DNA of 64,000 nucleotides from Acanthosoma haemorrhoidale. Taxonomy: Eukaryota > Arthropoda > Insecta > Hemiptera > Acanthosomatidae. Numbering within the stretch: the first letter of the stretch is position 1; every line of letters begins with the position of its first letter. The DNA lies in NCBI GenBank assembly GCA_930367205.1, contig OV884009.1, positions 104,615,189 to 104,679,188 on the forward strand, in the 5' to 3' direction. The notes under the pieces were generated by a model. It worked only from the letters and a program-made list of their open reading frames with translations. It searched no databases and had not been told where the DNA came from. This document shows, piece by piece, positions 10,801 to 23,712 of the stretch. The translations under genes were made by a program, and so were the position numbers.

Positions 10801-12734
10801 GTCTACTAGCTGCAAGCTACACCTCCCACCAAAGGAACTATTGAATCACTCCAGCTCGCCTGAAAGAAGCTGGTTACTACTATCAACAGTTCAGCACCTT
10901 ATCGAGGTAACCGCTCTGACTGTTGTAAACTGTTCCGACCTTCCAACTAATTACTCATTCCAGATAACCACCAATTTTCATTCATTATTTTGTGGAGAAC
11001 CAAACAATACAACTCTAATTCAGTTTATAAGATGCGAATTGTTATTAAGAAGAAAACCACTTCATGAGGGAAAATATAATTTATCTCATTCACGTTAAAG
11101 AAAATTCCTTGTTTTGTTTTTTTCGGGCGTTCGTGTGGGGACCGTCCTGTCACGGGTGTCACGGTTTATTTGTGATACAATTATTTTTGGTACCCTTTGG
11201 CAAAGATAAATTTAATAATAATTTATTTAATAAATGATTACATTGTTCATGTTAATATTCAAATTTATCGTGTTTAATTTATGTTCGAGTTGTTTTATTT
11301 TTTGATTGACTGGGTTTATCTTTAATTCACCGTTAATTTAAATTATTTTAAAATTAAGTAATTTTCTTCATTCTACTTTTTTTATTCATTTGAGTCGTCT
11401 TTACACTTATTCGTGATGATACCACTTTGATATAAGGCATGCCAGCCTTATATAATTTATACATTATTATAAGTAATAAAATTTATACACTCTGATTTTG
11501 TCATTGCAAGTGTAAAAAATAAATAAATTTAACGTCAATAATGTGTCATTATGACGGTTTTGTATTTATTTCTAAAAGGAAAACAAGTATAATTTTTCTC
11601 GTTCCGGTAAAAAATTAAAGATATTATATATTTGTCAAATTGCACAATGTATTTTTTTTCGCGCTCTTTCCTGTAACATTTCAATTATTTCTAACCCATT
11701 TTACCCAAACCGATCTATTTACTATTTTTGCTCAAAGGTTCAGATGACCGGCATCATTAATACGGGGTCGGAGACTTATGCCTGTTTTTCTATGGTTTCG
11801 TTCTTCCTATCAATTAGCTGTTGTTTGTTGTAGTTTATAGGCATAAAACAGAGTGGTCAACAAAGCATTGTAGTCTAGGTACACGTAATCTAGCAAAGTC
11901 TATGAGAGCTTAACCGAACACCGGGAGTCCGAGATCCGGGTGGCACACCAAGTCCACATGCCAGGTAGAAATTTCATACTCTTAGATCACGGAGGCTGGT
12001 TGGGGGGTGTGGAGAAAATGCCTCTACCTAACGCAATATAAAAATACCAGTACAAGATACTGATGTTTACAATATTCGATCATAGAAAAATTACAAATTC
12101 TCCTGGCCTCCGGAGTCAGCATCAAACACACTCTTAGGACCCAACCACAAGCACATCTCGGCACACGGCCGCTCCTGCCCTCTGGTTAGTTGGTTGGGTT
12201 AATTTCGCCGTTGTTTCATGTATTTAAACTTATTTGGACAGTCCCCCGATGCGAGACCAAGATATCATGTGGAAGAGAGCAGATTCAAGGACCCAGGAAC
12301 CAGCCAGAGCCCAGGAGGCACCCCAGTCCCGCATTTCAGGCGGTGCTGTAGATGGCGGTTTATAGGATTTGAGGTCCGATCGGAGGATGAGGATAAACAT
12401 GTGTACCACCTAACTTAAATACATTAGTACATTTCATAAACATGGAAGAGTCGAGCTCCTCCCAGCACCTGGGTGGGATCACACTATCACGGTGGCCTCT
12501 CAGCCCCAGGAAGCCCAGGGCAATCACCACCCTGACCATCCCGCGCTCACAACAGCAGGCACTCGCAGGCAGTGTTTATCCTTTGAACAGTGATGATGTT
12601 AATTCCTTCGCTTCGAAGGACTTATCAATGTATTTCTGTTTGTATTTTAACTTTAAGTAGATTTCACTATTGCTCACAAATACGTTAAATATAGCAAGGT
12701 ATTTCAATCTGCTCAATGTTTCAATTACTAACAT
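10801..12734. other. No recognised gene; locally GC-richer sequence at 11.9-12.6 kb
   Basis: No convincing protein family was recognised. From 11900 to 12660 the base composition is richer in G and C than its neighbours and two short open frames occur, but they lack recognisable domains. It may be part of an unrecognised non-autonomous element. Confidence 0.4.
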
Positions 12735-13330
12735 GTCGTCTGTTTAGCATCAATGCAAGAAATATTCTTATTGAAACAAAAGAGCGAAAATGTGGAGTAC
12801 CTAAGGGCTGCTTTCTTGGTACGACTCGGTTCGTAAATGCCATTAATGACTTGGACTAAAATTTACCAACAAGTGTTAAATAATTGCTGTTTGTCGAGGA
12901 TTTTCCTATAGTTTGTAGAACCAAAAATATGAATAATATAAAAGCCAATCACCAGTAAGCTTTAAATCGTATAAATAACTGTTCATATACTTCTGGACTG
13001 AGGTTCTCTGTCAAAATGCTTCACTTCAGCACGGAAAAATTAACTCCACTATCACCAGAAGGAACATTTGGGAATAGAATTAATATTTACATTCATTGAA
13101 AATTCAAGATTTCTGGGACTTATTTTTTATCAACGTCTGATAATTGAAAGTCACATCACTTTCCCAATTCTCTTTTAGGTATGTGCTGAAAATGAGAATC
13201 CTAAGCTTGATTCGGGAGCATCGCATACGCGCCAACAAAAACATCAAGCTTAGCTTGCAAAAGCAGGTATACGTATTTCATTTGGTCCATTCCGAGTAAG
13301 CTCTACGCTGAGTCTCAGCCAGTAGGTGTC
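12735..13330 (+). mobile_element. LINE reverse transcriptase relic
   Basis: Plus-strand reading gives KCGVPKGCFLGTTRFVNAIND near 12790-12860, the GVPQGSVLxxxLF...IND motif of LINE RT, then LFVEDFPIV, a degraded FADDF box, and LRFSVKM..F downstream. The protein is broken by stops. It differs from the Jockey-type family at 39-42 kb. Confidence 0.6.
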
Positions 13331-14399
13331 TCTAAATGAGCTAGCTCTGATTCAAAGTATAAAATTGAACAAGATAATAAAATGCTCTGTCTATTTTCTA
13401 CTATTTCTATTGCATATAACTAGGTAACTATATAAGTTGGATGTGGTGTCAGATATTACAGAGTAAATCGGTTTTAGAGAGAAACGCGAATATGCTATTA
13501 ATAGTGTGTTCATTATTCCCTAATGCTTCTGGCAATTTCGGTGGAACTTTTTGGAATGGATCTGTAGTAAATGCACTCCTTGAAGACATCGAGGATGGTT
13601 ATATCACTGTTACATTTTTGACTTGGTGACTTAGACTTTAAGAAGTATTAACAACCGAAAATGGAAGGGAAAATGATAATTTACTTTTCAAAGATCTCTT
13701 GAAATATCTGAATATTGAGAACCACGAGACCACCCCATACGACCCAAATTCGTTAGGAGCCTTGAATAGAACAGGCTGTTTTATCCTAGAAATTATAACA
13801 TCTCTGAATATTTCCCATGCAGACAAAACCATCAAAGAAAAATGACAATTAACCACAATCTTCTAAAAGAACTCTATGAACAATAAACTTAAATCTTCGA
13901 ATTTCTGTACAATGAACACTCTTTAATCTAAGAATATCTGGTTAATAAATACCCATGAAGCCATTAAGAAAACAACTGAATAAAATAAAATGTACTGAGA
14001 AGGCGAATGAAAATCGTGATGATTGGTATGATTTCTTCAGGCCCAGAAGTATTCAAAACAAAACGTTAAGCCTCTGAAACGGATAAACGGTTCAAACTAG
14101 GTAAGATAAAAGATAAACAACTGTTAAATAAAAAAGGAAATTCCAGCAAAAAGATCCATCCAAAAAACATAAAAAGGCATAACAAACTTGATTATTTGAA
14201 TGAGAAAAGAGTTGTTAGTGATACCAAAATAAAGGGATTAGAACGCGAAAGACGCTTTTCAATTGATTATGTTACCGATGATATTGAACACCAGATTTTG
14301 ATGATCTCTTTCTGTTGATGCTTCAGACACTCGTCACCGATTTGAAAATTCAAAAGTTATCGACTGGTCCCGGAGCAATCAACCAAGCATACTCCTCTC
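13331..14399. other. Unassigned AT-rich stretch
   Basis: Open frames at 13441-13629 (+) and 13638-13856 (-) were inspected and match nothing I recognise. The stretch lies upstream of the env-like remnant and may be earlier parts of that element, too decayed to name. Confidence 0.35.
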
Positions 14400-14840
14400 T
14401 TCCATTCAGCAAAACATACATAATTAATAAGTCTTATTCATTTTTAGATCTTAGAAACTAAACCTTATTGTTTCATGAAATTAGGAACAGTGGTGTAATT
14501 ATAAGACCGGTAAAATTGCGCCTGAATACAAGGCTCTACACTCCGTCCTTACGAACAAATACGATAATTGACTAAATAAAATTGATCACTTAATTAAGAA
14601 AAAACGAACCAAGAGAGGACTTATCAATGGCTTTGGTAAAGCAATGGATTGATTCACCGGAACTATGGACGTCGAATTAAATAATGAGATAAATATTTTG
14701 GCCAATTAAAAGATAGTAACCATATTTTTGACGTGTAACTCCAAGCATTAAACCATCACGATCTCCTTAATATTTTAACCATATTAAACGAAAAACTAAA
14801 AAGAAAATAGAAGATTCAATTGGATTTTGTATGTGAGGAT
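14400..14840 (+). pseudogene. env: Errantivirus-like env (fusion protein) remnant
   Basis: At about 14598-14640 a plus-strand reading has a basic cleavage-type site directly followed by RGLINGFGKAMD, then FTGTMD. This is the order of the furin site and fusion-peptide start of insect errantivirus/baculovirus F-like Env proteins. Helix-like sequence follows to about 14830 with in-frame stops. It is an isolated, clearly inactivated fragment: no plus-strand pol was seen next to it, and the gypsy element at 7-10.8 kb is on the other strand. Confidence 0.5.
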
Positions 14841-15599
14841 TTTAGCATTCTAGCATGATTTAACTTGAAGAATTCAAACATATTTTTAACGCCCAAAATC
14901 AAATTCTAACTCGCGATACTGAATTAAACTGGCTAACAGGAAAAAATAGTTGTTCAACATTCAATAAAATAATTATTTATTATTTCATTCAGCTACCTTA
15001 AAATACTACTGGAATGATGACTTATCTGAATGTCCCATATCCCTACATAAAAGATAATAAAACATTTGTAATGCATATAAATAAAATTATGGATGTTAAA
15101 AATGTAACTGATGTATTCGCTCCAACGAATTGCATAATTACAACAAAGAATTGTATTGTATGATTGATTTGATAAATGTATTCTAGAGTTATCATAAAAC
15201 ATAAAACTAGACTACTGTAACATCTTAGAATTTAAGTCGGAACCCATGTTTAGACATATAAAATAAACTGGCCAGTATATCACTCATAAGATTACTAACG
15301 TAGAAATTAATAAAGACAATTTTGTACAAATATATCACCTTTATTCTGCTTCATAAATTAACCTGGAAGAAAAAGAAATGTTTTTAAAGTATACTAGCCT
15401 ACAATGTTACCCACCTTCCTTTCCTATCTGAATATTCACCCAAAAACAAGCTGAATACACTAACCTCAATAAGTGTTGAAAGTTCAGAAGATTATGATAT
15501 TGAACACAAAGATATATAGATGTAAAGTACATATTAACCTTTATTGTGATTTATCTGTTGTTTGTATCTCTTGTATTTTTATAAACACTATCGATTTTT

Positions 15600-15601
<2 letters not shown>
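14841..15601. other. AT-rich sequence, nothing recognised
   Basis: Very AT-rich. Short frames on both strands show no domain or repeat match to other parts of the window. Confidence 0.4.
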
Positions 15602-15657
<56 letters not shown>

Positions 15658-15658
15658 G
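15602..15658. repeat. (TA)n microsatellite
   Basis: A near-pure TA run. The Ile/Tyr-rich frame crossing it is an artefact. Confidence 0.95.
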
Positions 15659-17559
15659 TAAACCCAAAAATAGTGTAACCCAAATATCCACTATTAGAAC
15701 CGATTCATTCCTCTGCCCCACAACTTGGGTTTTCCGCAGAGCTCCAACATTCTATAACGAAATACAGCAGAATAAGAAGTGACCAATTTAGCTGCGTTCA
15801 AAGGATTTCACGCTTAAAGGAAGGGAGAGTTACAGGGCATAGCTCTCAAGAGCTGCTGCTAAATAAGACAAATATCATTCCTTTTCTCCCACGATGTAAT
15901 GATCTCGTTATTACTCGTCTCTCTCTGCTCTATTTTTCATCAAACCAATTGAATTCCCACAATGAATGAATTCACCTCAGAGAGAACATAAATAAAAAAT
16001 ACCACGGAAATATCTAACGAATTGAGTAGTATGGTGCAAATCTTTGGATACTGTTACACATGAGAAAAATGTTGGGATGCGTCGGATTGAGAGAGAAGAA
16101 AAGGTCTAGATTCGGCGACTGAAAAGGAGGTAATTAGGGGAAAAGGTAGAGAAAGAAAAAATACATTGGTATGGGAGGATGTTCGTTATTAGTGGAACGA
16201 AGCTTCGTGTTGGTGGCTGAAAAAGCACATAGAAGAAAACAAAATTTCTGGCTCCAATATCCAATAAAGTGGGGTGGTTTCGATAAAGGGCACAGACGAG
16301 CTGATGAAGGATGATTTCGTGATGATCGAATAAAGGGATGATAATGGATTATACTGGTTCATACAGAGATAACGATAGAAAGAAGTTGTCACAACGCCAG
16401 CCCATGAGAGGATTAACGAGAAAGAAAAAGGGGAGGTTTCTAATGAACGAGAGCGGACCAGACTGGGCCTCTGCGCGCAAGTATGGCGCAGGAGTACCAA
16501 CAACTGTGTCACCACGTGTATTCACGAGTAAGTCTCTCGTGTAAGTTGATTTTATAGAGACAAATTTTTTTAAGGCCGATAAAAGTGACATTAGAACGAA
16601 CTGTTCTAACTGTAACTGTTCCAAGATCGTTAATTGTTGTTTTGTAAAATTATGGCAAATATGAAAAAGTTTGTGCAACTTTAAAAAGATGTATCTCGCT
16701 TACTGTTGGGTTCAGGGACAAATGTTTCAAACAAACGGTGTAGCAAATCTTGTTTACTTTCAAATTAATAAGAAATTATCATCACATATTAAATTATCGC
16801 TACGATCAACAGAAAAACAGTAATTTTTCAAAAACCAAAAACGTCTGAAATTGTAAGAAATTTCGTAAGAAACAAGGAGTTACCCACGTTAGCCCACCTG
16901 TAATGTTACCACCTATATATATATTGAGACCTACCACATTTTTCACCATTTCTCTTTCTACTTTATTTGATCAATTTACCTTAACTAATTTGGCAGGTCC
17001 GTCATGAGATCTTTAATTCAAATTGTTTTATGTCTTTGACATAGGAATTTATCCCGATTGAATCGCCCGATCTCAAGGCTAATGTTGTAGTTATTAATAA
17101 ATTGAGAAACTAGGAATTGTGAAATATATTCAAATAAAATGGTTATAACAAATAATTATAATTATATAGAGTGCTGACAAAAATTATAAAAAAATATTCA
17201 ATTCCTTTTAAATTAGGATAGTTACTACTAATTTCATAAAAACATGAAATTTGAGCTCAATTTCTTTTAATGGATCCATAATAAAAACAATATTAATATC
17301 ACCCAATCGATGATCTTCCTGTAATCCAATCAACGTTACTTTCTGCTGTTGGTTCTTCTCCTCTCTTCCTGTATGGTACCGCCAATTCGGGAGCTTGCTA
17401 AGTCCGCTCTTCTCGACGGTTGTGCTAAGACTGCCCGTTTATCTCATCCCCACTCCTAGGAGCATAAGGGAAGATGCCTACCAGATGTGAGGGTTCCTGG
17501 CCATGATATTCTCAAATATCATGAATGTTATAAAATATATATATGGTACGCTTTGTCCG
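15659..17559. other. No recognised gene
   Basis: Overlapping open frames on both strands near 16189-16678 occupy the same bases and have no recognised domain. A gypsy- or LINE-type origin cannot be shown. Confidence 0.35.
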
Positions 17560-18170
17560 TTGAAACATTATTATTTTCTGTTATTCACAATTTTGTCACG
17601 GTTCGTACAAAATGGCCTGCGGTCCAGGGTCCACCATTTGGTTACCTCTGACTTAAACCAACTGACGGCACTGTTAGAAGTTGACAAATAGAGTACTTTT
17701 GATAGAAGGGTGGAGTGTTCAAGGATGTCAAATGCTTTGGTGAAGTTTAAGAAGATAAGGGTAGACACATGTGTTGTTGATCAATGGCGTATTAGAGGTC
17801 TTGCCTAATATTGGTAAGAGAAGATAAGGTGAAAAATCCTGGCCTGAAGCCGGATTGAAGGGGATTTAAACGGCCTTCCAGAAATTACGAAATTGGGAGC
17901 TGAACTAGTCTTTCTAGAGAATTGATATGGAAAAATAGTGTTTGAGAGAGGTGGGGTTAGGAACTTTATTTAATGGAGAAACATTGGCTTTTTTCTAGAA
18001 AAAGAGATATCTAGAATTTTGGAGACAAAAATTATAAATGTGAAGCGATTCTGTTGGTAATGTGGTGTGCATTCTCTGTAGAATATTAGATAATAGTTTC
18101 TCCACAATCTTTGTGGAGGGGAAAACAAACACCACCAAAACTCGCCTTTACGTTTGGCTTACACCCAATC
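17560..18170 (-). mobile_element. CR1/Jockey-type LINE RT fragment
   Basis: The minus-strand frame 17571-17768 contains FLNFTKAFDILEHSTLLSK, the LLDF(S/T)KAFDTxxHxxLL motif of LINE RT. Upstream, in broken frames, are a KHYFSISIL block near 17950 (RPISIL) and a GQDFSPYL stretch near 17830 (GFRPGxST). The same family, opposite strand and better preserved, lies at 57960-59450. Confidence 0.7.
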
Positions 18171-18299
18171 CTAATCAGCACCTTTGTTTTGAAAAAGGAT
18201 AAATTTTACCGTGTCAATTGAGAACGATCTCTGACACGACTTTAACTGGACAAAGGCCAGACTAATTACGTACAATGTATTATTCATTCACCTAATGTA

Positions 18300-18540
18300 T
18301 TCGTGGGTAGGTACCTAACCTCTCGGGGAATTAGGTCCTCCCGAGGCCTATCTATGTATTATCTTCATACATACACCTTATGTGTTCTGGGGTGCACACG
18401 TAGCGTCTTGGAGCTGTTTATACTCTCGATATCCTGTCTAGGTATATGTATACTTAAGGTATTTTTGGTTGGGCACCTAACCTCCTAGGAGTATCTGTGA
18501 TCCCGAGATCCTGCTTATCGGTATATATATGTATGTACAG
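18300..18540. repeat. Two-unit degenerate repeat, about 164 bp period
   Basis: The words tacctaacctct...ctcccgag (from about 18311) and cacctaacctcc...tcccgag (from about 18474) recur about 164 bases apart, with matching stretches after them. This may be a two-copy tandem repeat inside an element; no coding potential was recognised. Confidence 0.4.
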
Positions 18541-18599
18541 GGCAACTATCTTCCCAGGACTTACTCCCTGAGAACAACCCATCTCCCAATCTCTTCTAC

Positions 18600-18965
18600 T
18601 TTCTTCTGGTACCGTACAAGAATCATACATTTTTCCACTACTCTTCTACGCCAACATCAATGACCTCCAACCGTCTACCCAACACTTCTCATACCTGAAC
18701 CGAGCGATGCTCGGGCCCCCTTCCTTTCACAAACCTCAATTGAATTCAAAGAAATTAAAAGCAATGATAATTGGCTCATGTTTGATGTTGATGGGGGGGG
18801 GGGAAAGGCCTCATGCGCCTCATCAACCCTAAATTATAAATTCCTCTCATTTGTCAAAAACCTCGGTTTAGTCCTCCACCATACCTTGCCCTGAAAATAG
18901 CACATATCCAAAATCACCCACCGATCCAATCCCACCATCTTATGCTAATACAATACTGATTATCC
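18600..18965 (+). mobile_element. LINE RT fragment
   Basis: A plus-strand reading near 18640 gives FYANINDLQPS (LLFxxYINDLP-type), then HFSYLNRA and, after a G-run at about 18793, FVKNLGLVLHHT, similar to the region after the YADD box (LGLxxDxxL). Frames are interrupted. Confidence 0.5.
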
Positions 18966-19300
18966 GTTCCCGTCATCTCTCATTTCTTCAACCTCTAGTC
19001 ACCTCTTTTGATCTCCTCTAGGTGTGGTGTATGGTGGCTTCTCTGGTGATTTGGGGCTCGGTTAAAGTGTCTGATTAATTGGTTCTTAAGAGTCACACTC
19101 GTGATCCACAGGGAGTATGGCATTTTTCAGCGCTCAGTGCTATACGGAGATTTTAACCAGATTTGGACTGCTAGACAATACATCACATTATTCATTATTA
19201 ACATCCGGAATCACTTACCCATCAAATACAGTTATGTTAGAATGTAATATATAATAAAATATATTTATTTTCATATTGCTTGTATTTATGTTGTTGGCAG

Positions 19301-19480
19301 AACGGAAACAGTACCCTTCATGTAGCAGCGGCGAATGGACTGTTTAGGTGTGCGCAGATGCTGGTTGGGGCAGGAGCCAACCTCTTCATAGAAAATAACG
19401 AGCGTATGACGCCATGTGATGTTGCTATGAAGCTGGAACATCACAATATCGCACGGATGCTCGAAGCTAAAATGGTCTTT
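19301..19480 (+). CDS. ANKIB1: ANKIB1 exon a: ankyrin repeat end
   Basis: Acceptor ttggcag, donor gtaagt, 180 bases, phase 0 at both ends. It encodes NGNSTLHVAAANGLFRCAQM, the NTPLHxAAxxG core of an ankyrin repeat, then LLV/GAGANLFIENN and a second repeat start (TPCDVA), ending MVF. In human ANKIB1 the same repeat pair is also followed by an MVF. Ankyrin repeats serve protein binding. The phase-0 start requires an upstream exon not found here; the upstream in-frame codons belong to the intron. Confidence 0.9.
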
Positions 19481-20380
19481 GTAAGTATAAAGGACGTATT
19501 TTTTAATTTATCGTAAAAATCCTATGTGGCCTATTAAAAAAAAAGCTAAAAAACACACTGTAATACAGTTTATGGTCCAAGTAAGGGTTAGTTGAGGTAT
19601 TGTCGTTGGTATATTCTGCTAACTAACAAGGTTAGTCCCTTACTAGGAGTCGAGAACAATGAAGTTTTAAGGGACCATTAATGGGTCACATGCAGCCAAT
19701 TTGTAAATTTGTATTAAAAAAGTATCATCTTTCCTGTTTCACCATCCTAAAACCTTCTTTGTAAATTGCATCAAATTATTGGTGTTTAAAACTGGGTTTG
19801 TCATAATTTTTAAATAAAAGCAGCTCTAATCCCCTTGTATTAAACCTGAGAGAAAATTTTAAATTGAAGTATAGCTAATTTTATAGTTACTGATAATGGA
19901 GAAGGAATTTATGTGTACATAAAATTAGTCAAGAAGCAAATTTCAGTTCCAAAAGGCCTATCAACTATTGTTTCCTAATACTACGGCTACTCATAAATAC
20001 ATAAATTACAGGCACTATTATATTACCAGTTTTTAATTTTTGGAACAGTATTGTTTCCAATCTGATGACATTCTAGAAAGAGATTCACTTATTGTTTTCT
20101 AAAGTCCCTCCTTTTTAACCCTGATAATTGTCTCATAACTGTGAGCATTGCTGTGATTGTTCTTCTTCCCTATGTTCGTTAAAATATTACATACATAACA
20201 TAACAAATACTTGAGGCACACATGAATGCAAAATAGAAAGAAGAGGGGGAAGTTCTTAGTGGAAACATTCGTCCACAAAGGACTATTGAGCCATTAGTTA
20301 TAGCTAATAATATAACATAACAAATATATAATGAATAAATAATATTTATATTTGAATGCATGATTTTTTTGTTTATTCAG
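19481..20380. other. Intron between ANKIB1 exons a and b
   Basis: 900 bases, gtaagt...attcag. AT-rich with no recognised element. Confidence 0.8.
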
Positions 20381-20552
20381 ACAGAGGAACAGACAGATAT
20401 TAATGAAGCAGATATCGAAAGCTCAGAAGAAGAGGCATATTCTGGCCTTCGAAGTCAAGATCTCCAAGAAGCAAAGGATCAATTACTGGTCGAGACATCA
20501 GATATGCTCAACATTCCACTTTTTACTGCTGAGGCTCTTCTTAGGGACAATG
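20381..20552 (+). CDS. ANKIB1: ANKIB1 exon b: linker with LLVETSDML motif
   Basis: Acceptor gtttattcag, donor gttagt, 172 bases, phase 0 in and phase 1 out. It encodes an acidic stretch ([11 protein letters not shown]) and then [20 protein letters not shown], nearly identical to the conserved ANKIB1/Ariadne-type pre-RING segment. This UBA-like stretch continues into exon c across a 5.6-kb intron. Confidence 0.92.
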
Positions 20553-22639
20553 GTTAGTATCAAAAATTTATAATTTTCACTTTGTAATAAACTCGTTTCT
20601 TTCATATCGTGAGCATAGCTGTGTATATTAAATTATATACTAAATATGCGTAAATTTATATATATATTTTAAATTGATCTTTACTGTGAACGTAATTGTG
20701 TATCTAACATCTATATACATTATTTATTTATATACATTGTTTATTTATATACATTGTTTACATATAACAATATAATCAGTAATGGTATTCATGCAACAGT
20801 TTAAGAAACCAATATTTCTCCTATTGTAGGAAAACATAGAAAAAACCTACAAAAATTAAAACAACAACTGAAGTATGGCCTACTTCAGGCCGCGTTTTTA
20901 CTGTTTACAACAGCTACAGTGCACTGCTCCCCAGGATAAACGTAACTATAATAATAAATAACGTAGTTGAGAATTTAGTAGCAAGCGTTAACGTTCCTTT
21001 ACGTGGAGAATCCACTAAAGTAGTTCAGTACAAAATTAACGATAGTAACTGGAGAAAATCGAATATGATAACCATTTTAGAACAACTAAGGACTAAAATA
21101 GACGAAAATTTTGATTATTTAATAAACAGTATGGATTATTTAATAATAATTTATAATAATTATTTAAAAAAAAGTTTTGAAACTAATAAAACAAACTATA
21201 AACCAAATTAAAATTATAAACGAAAAACTAGAAAATAAATGTGAAGGAAATATACATAAAGTAGACAAAAAGCTAAAATTCAACCATAAAACTAAATGAT
21301 AGCAATAATGAAAATTTAAATGTTTAAATTGATGGCCATAAAAAAAAAAACTAATTGTGGAACCGGTCACAGATAAATGTATTTGGTATTGAAACGGGGA
21401 AAATCGATTATTTCCAACCAAATAATTGTAAAATAAATTCGAGGGGCAAATAGCCAAAATTGATTTTAAGGAATGTATCAAACCAGATGTCCAAACAGAA
21501 GTAAATAATAATTTTATTAAAACTACAACCGGTGAATTGTTAAATGTTCACATAAATTCTAACACAGTTGTAGAAGTTTTCAGTGTCTTGTTAAATAATC
21601 AAGATAATTTTATAAATTCCATTTTAGCATCTATTACATAATATCAAAAACACCCGATTGAAAAATTTAAATCATCTAAGTTTTGAATTAAGAAAAGTTG
21701 CTTAATCAATATAAAATACACACACAAAAAAAATGCATTATTATCTTGTTGAACACTTAAGAATGTTCCTGAGAGATAGGAACCGAAATTTCTGAGCGTT
21801 ATAGTTGTTTATAATAAATAATTTATTAAAACCAATAAATAGTCTAGCATTTGTCGGTTATCCGGTAGAAAAAAATTCGGATGCAAGACAATGTTTAAAG
21901 CATGTCTTTACTTGGATACCATCCTACCTCAAAGTTTTAATGTTTTTTCACTTAATTTTGTATCAAATTTAGTGTAATTCATCTTTAATTACACTAAATC
22001 TTTGAGATAGAGGAATATTAACTATTTGTCTAAATACATGTTGAATAGCCTTTAATTTAAATGGTGTATAATAATGCTATAACAAAACCTGATAATCGGA
22101 AATCAAATAAAAAATAATAGTTAATTTTCAGTTAATGTCCACATCTTGTTTTGGTATTGATTGCAAAAAGTAAGGGTCACTCATTCAATTTTTGAGAATT
22201 GCTGAATGCAGTACAATTAGCTAACCGGTTTAATAATCCTGTTTGTATGCCTACACAAAATTAGAGATAATTTAACTACTGCATTCCTAATTCTATTTTC
22301 TTATTATCTCCTTCCCTTTAGGTATCAAAGAAATGTTTTGAGCACATGTAACAAATTATTTTTAATGAAAATGAATATGTCAGGTGGGATGGGTCATTTT
22401 AATCACTAGAATCTAGGAAACTGTTGGGTTGTCGATAAAGAATTTAACACCGTTACTGAGTACACTTTTATTCAACATCATCACATTGCTTCACCTTCAA
22501 CGCTAACTAATGCACAACACACAACAACAGGAGGTAGGTTCCCTAGTGGTTACAAAGCAGAGTTACAACAGAAACCTATGACCCCTTTTTAATCCACACT
22601 TCTCCGCTCTTCCCGTTGTATGGTCCTCATTTTTCGTTG

Positions 22640-23090
22640 CATTTCGATCTATCAATGATTTCATATCCTAGTGAATTTGAAAGTTTTATCTAAACTAGAA
22701 GTATACTTTTTTAAATAAAAAAAATAAATACAATCAGTGGTAAAAATAAAATTAGCCAATGTTGAAATGATTCTCATTTCTAAACTTTATGCACAATTTT
22801 TATGCAAGTACATCCTAACGAATTTAAAAGTTGTACTTTTGAAATACTTTTAAAAAAATCCACAGCCGAGAAAGGCAAATATTAATTTGACTAGGTTAAA
22901 CTGATTCCTTTTGATAAAATCTATGCATTATAAAGGCTTATCCTAGCTAGTTTAAAAATGTAATCAAAATCAAAAGTATAATTCGAAGAAACAATCTATT
23001 GTCATTAAAAAGACTATATAGCATGTGCTCAAGTGATTTCTATCATACCTAAGGGAATGGGGATAATAACAAATTAGACCATAAAAAAAC
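22640..23090. repeat. Degenerate tandem units of about 120-150 bp
   Basis: Words of the form atcctag.gaatttgaaagtt recur at about 22668, 22812 and 22938, each preceded by a related tgattc...ctttatgca stretch, indicating about three diverged units. A trailing segment (attaaaaagactatatagcatg.. near 23006) has a partner at about 23630. Confidence 0.5.
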
Positions 23091-23609
23091 CCTTTGTTAT
23101 TAGTCCTAGACAGTAATTTGTCATAGAAATTATAGAGGTCTACATATTTTATTTAAGATATTTGTCTCTAAGAAATATCGTTGAGGAGATAGATATAAAT
23201 GAAAAACTCAACAATAATTTTGAAAAAGCAGCATTTTTACGAAAAGTTTGTAAGTTTAATGCTGTGTAACTCTTTATAATCTAGTTGTAGACTAAAAAAT
23301 TTCACACTAATGTTGTAGCAAATTTAACATTCTAGAACTTTGAAACACAACTTTTAACTCTAAGACTAAGATTAGACCCTCATTGGTAAAAAGGTATGAT
23401 TGCAAAACGTCCAAAATTTCAGAACGCCAAAGATTTTTAGTGCTCTTGACCTTTAGTAAGGTAATTCCCCTTCTTCAGCTTCTATTCCTTGGACTACTTT
23501 GGCACCTGCACTATTTTGATCACCAATATTTTTTTTTTTATCATTAATAATGTCAATTTTTATTTGATTTAACTACCTATCATTACTTTTATCACCAGAA
23601 CAAACTTCC

Positions 23610-23712
23610 TATTATCATTAAATTATCATTAAAATGACTGTATACCATGTTCTCGATCAATTTGTTTGATACTTAAGGGGTGGAGGGGTTAATAAAAAAT
23701 CAGACTATAAAT
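23610..23712. repeat. Second copy of the 23.0-kb segment
   Basis: The stretch attaaaatgactgtataccatg...taaggggtgg...cagactataaa resembles about 23005-23088 (attaaaaagactatatagcatg...taagggaatgg...tagaccataaa) in the same direction, about 610 bases apart. Confidence 0.5.

Noticed and set aside
438..15658. CRISPR-like or regularly spaced repeats
   Set aside because: Only dinucleotide runs and a few direct or inverted pairs were seen; there are no regularly spaced repeat-spacer units, and the sequence is an animal genome.
16189..16678. Three overlapping frames on both strands around 100 codons
   Set aside because: They overlap each other on opposite strands, and none shows a domain or composition typical of a gene.
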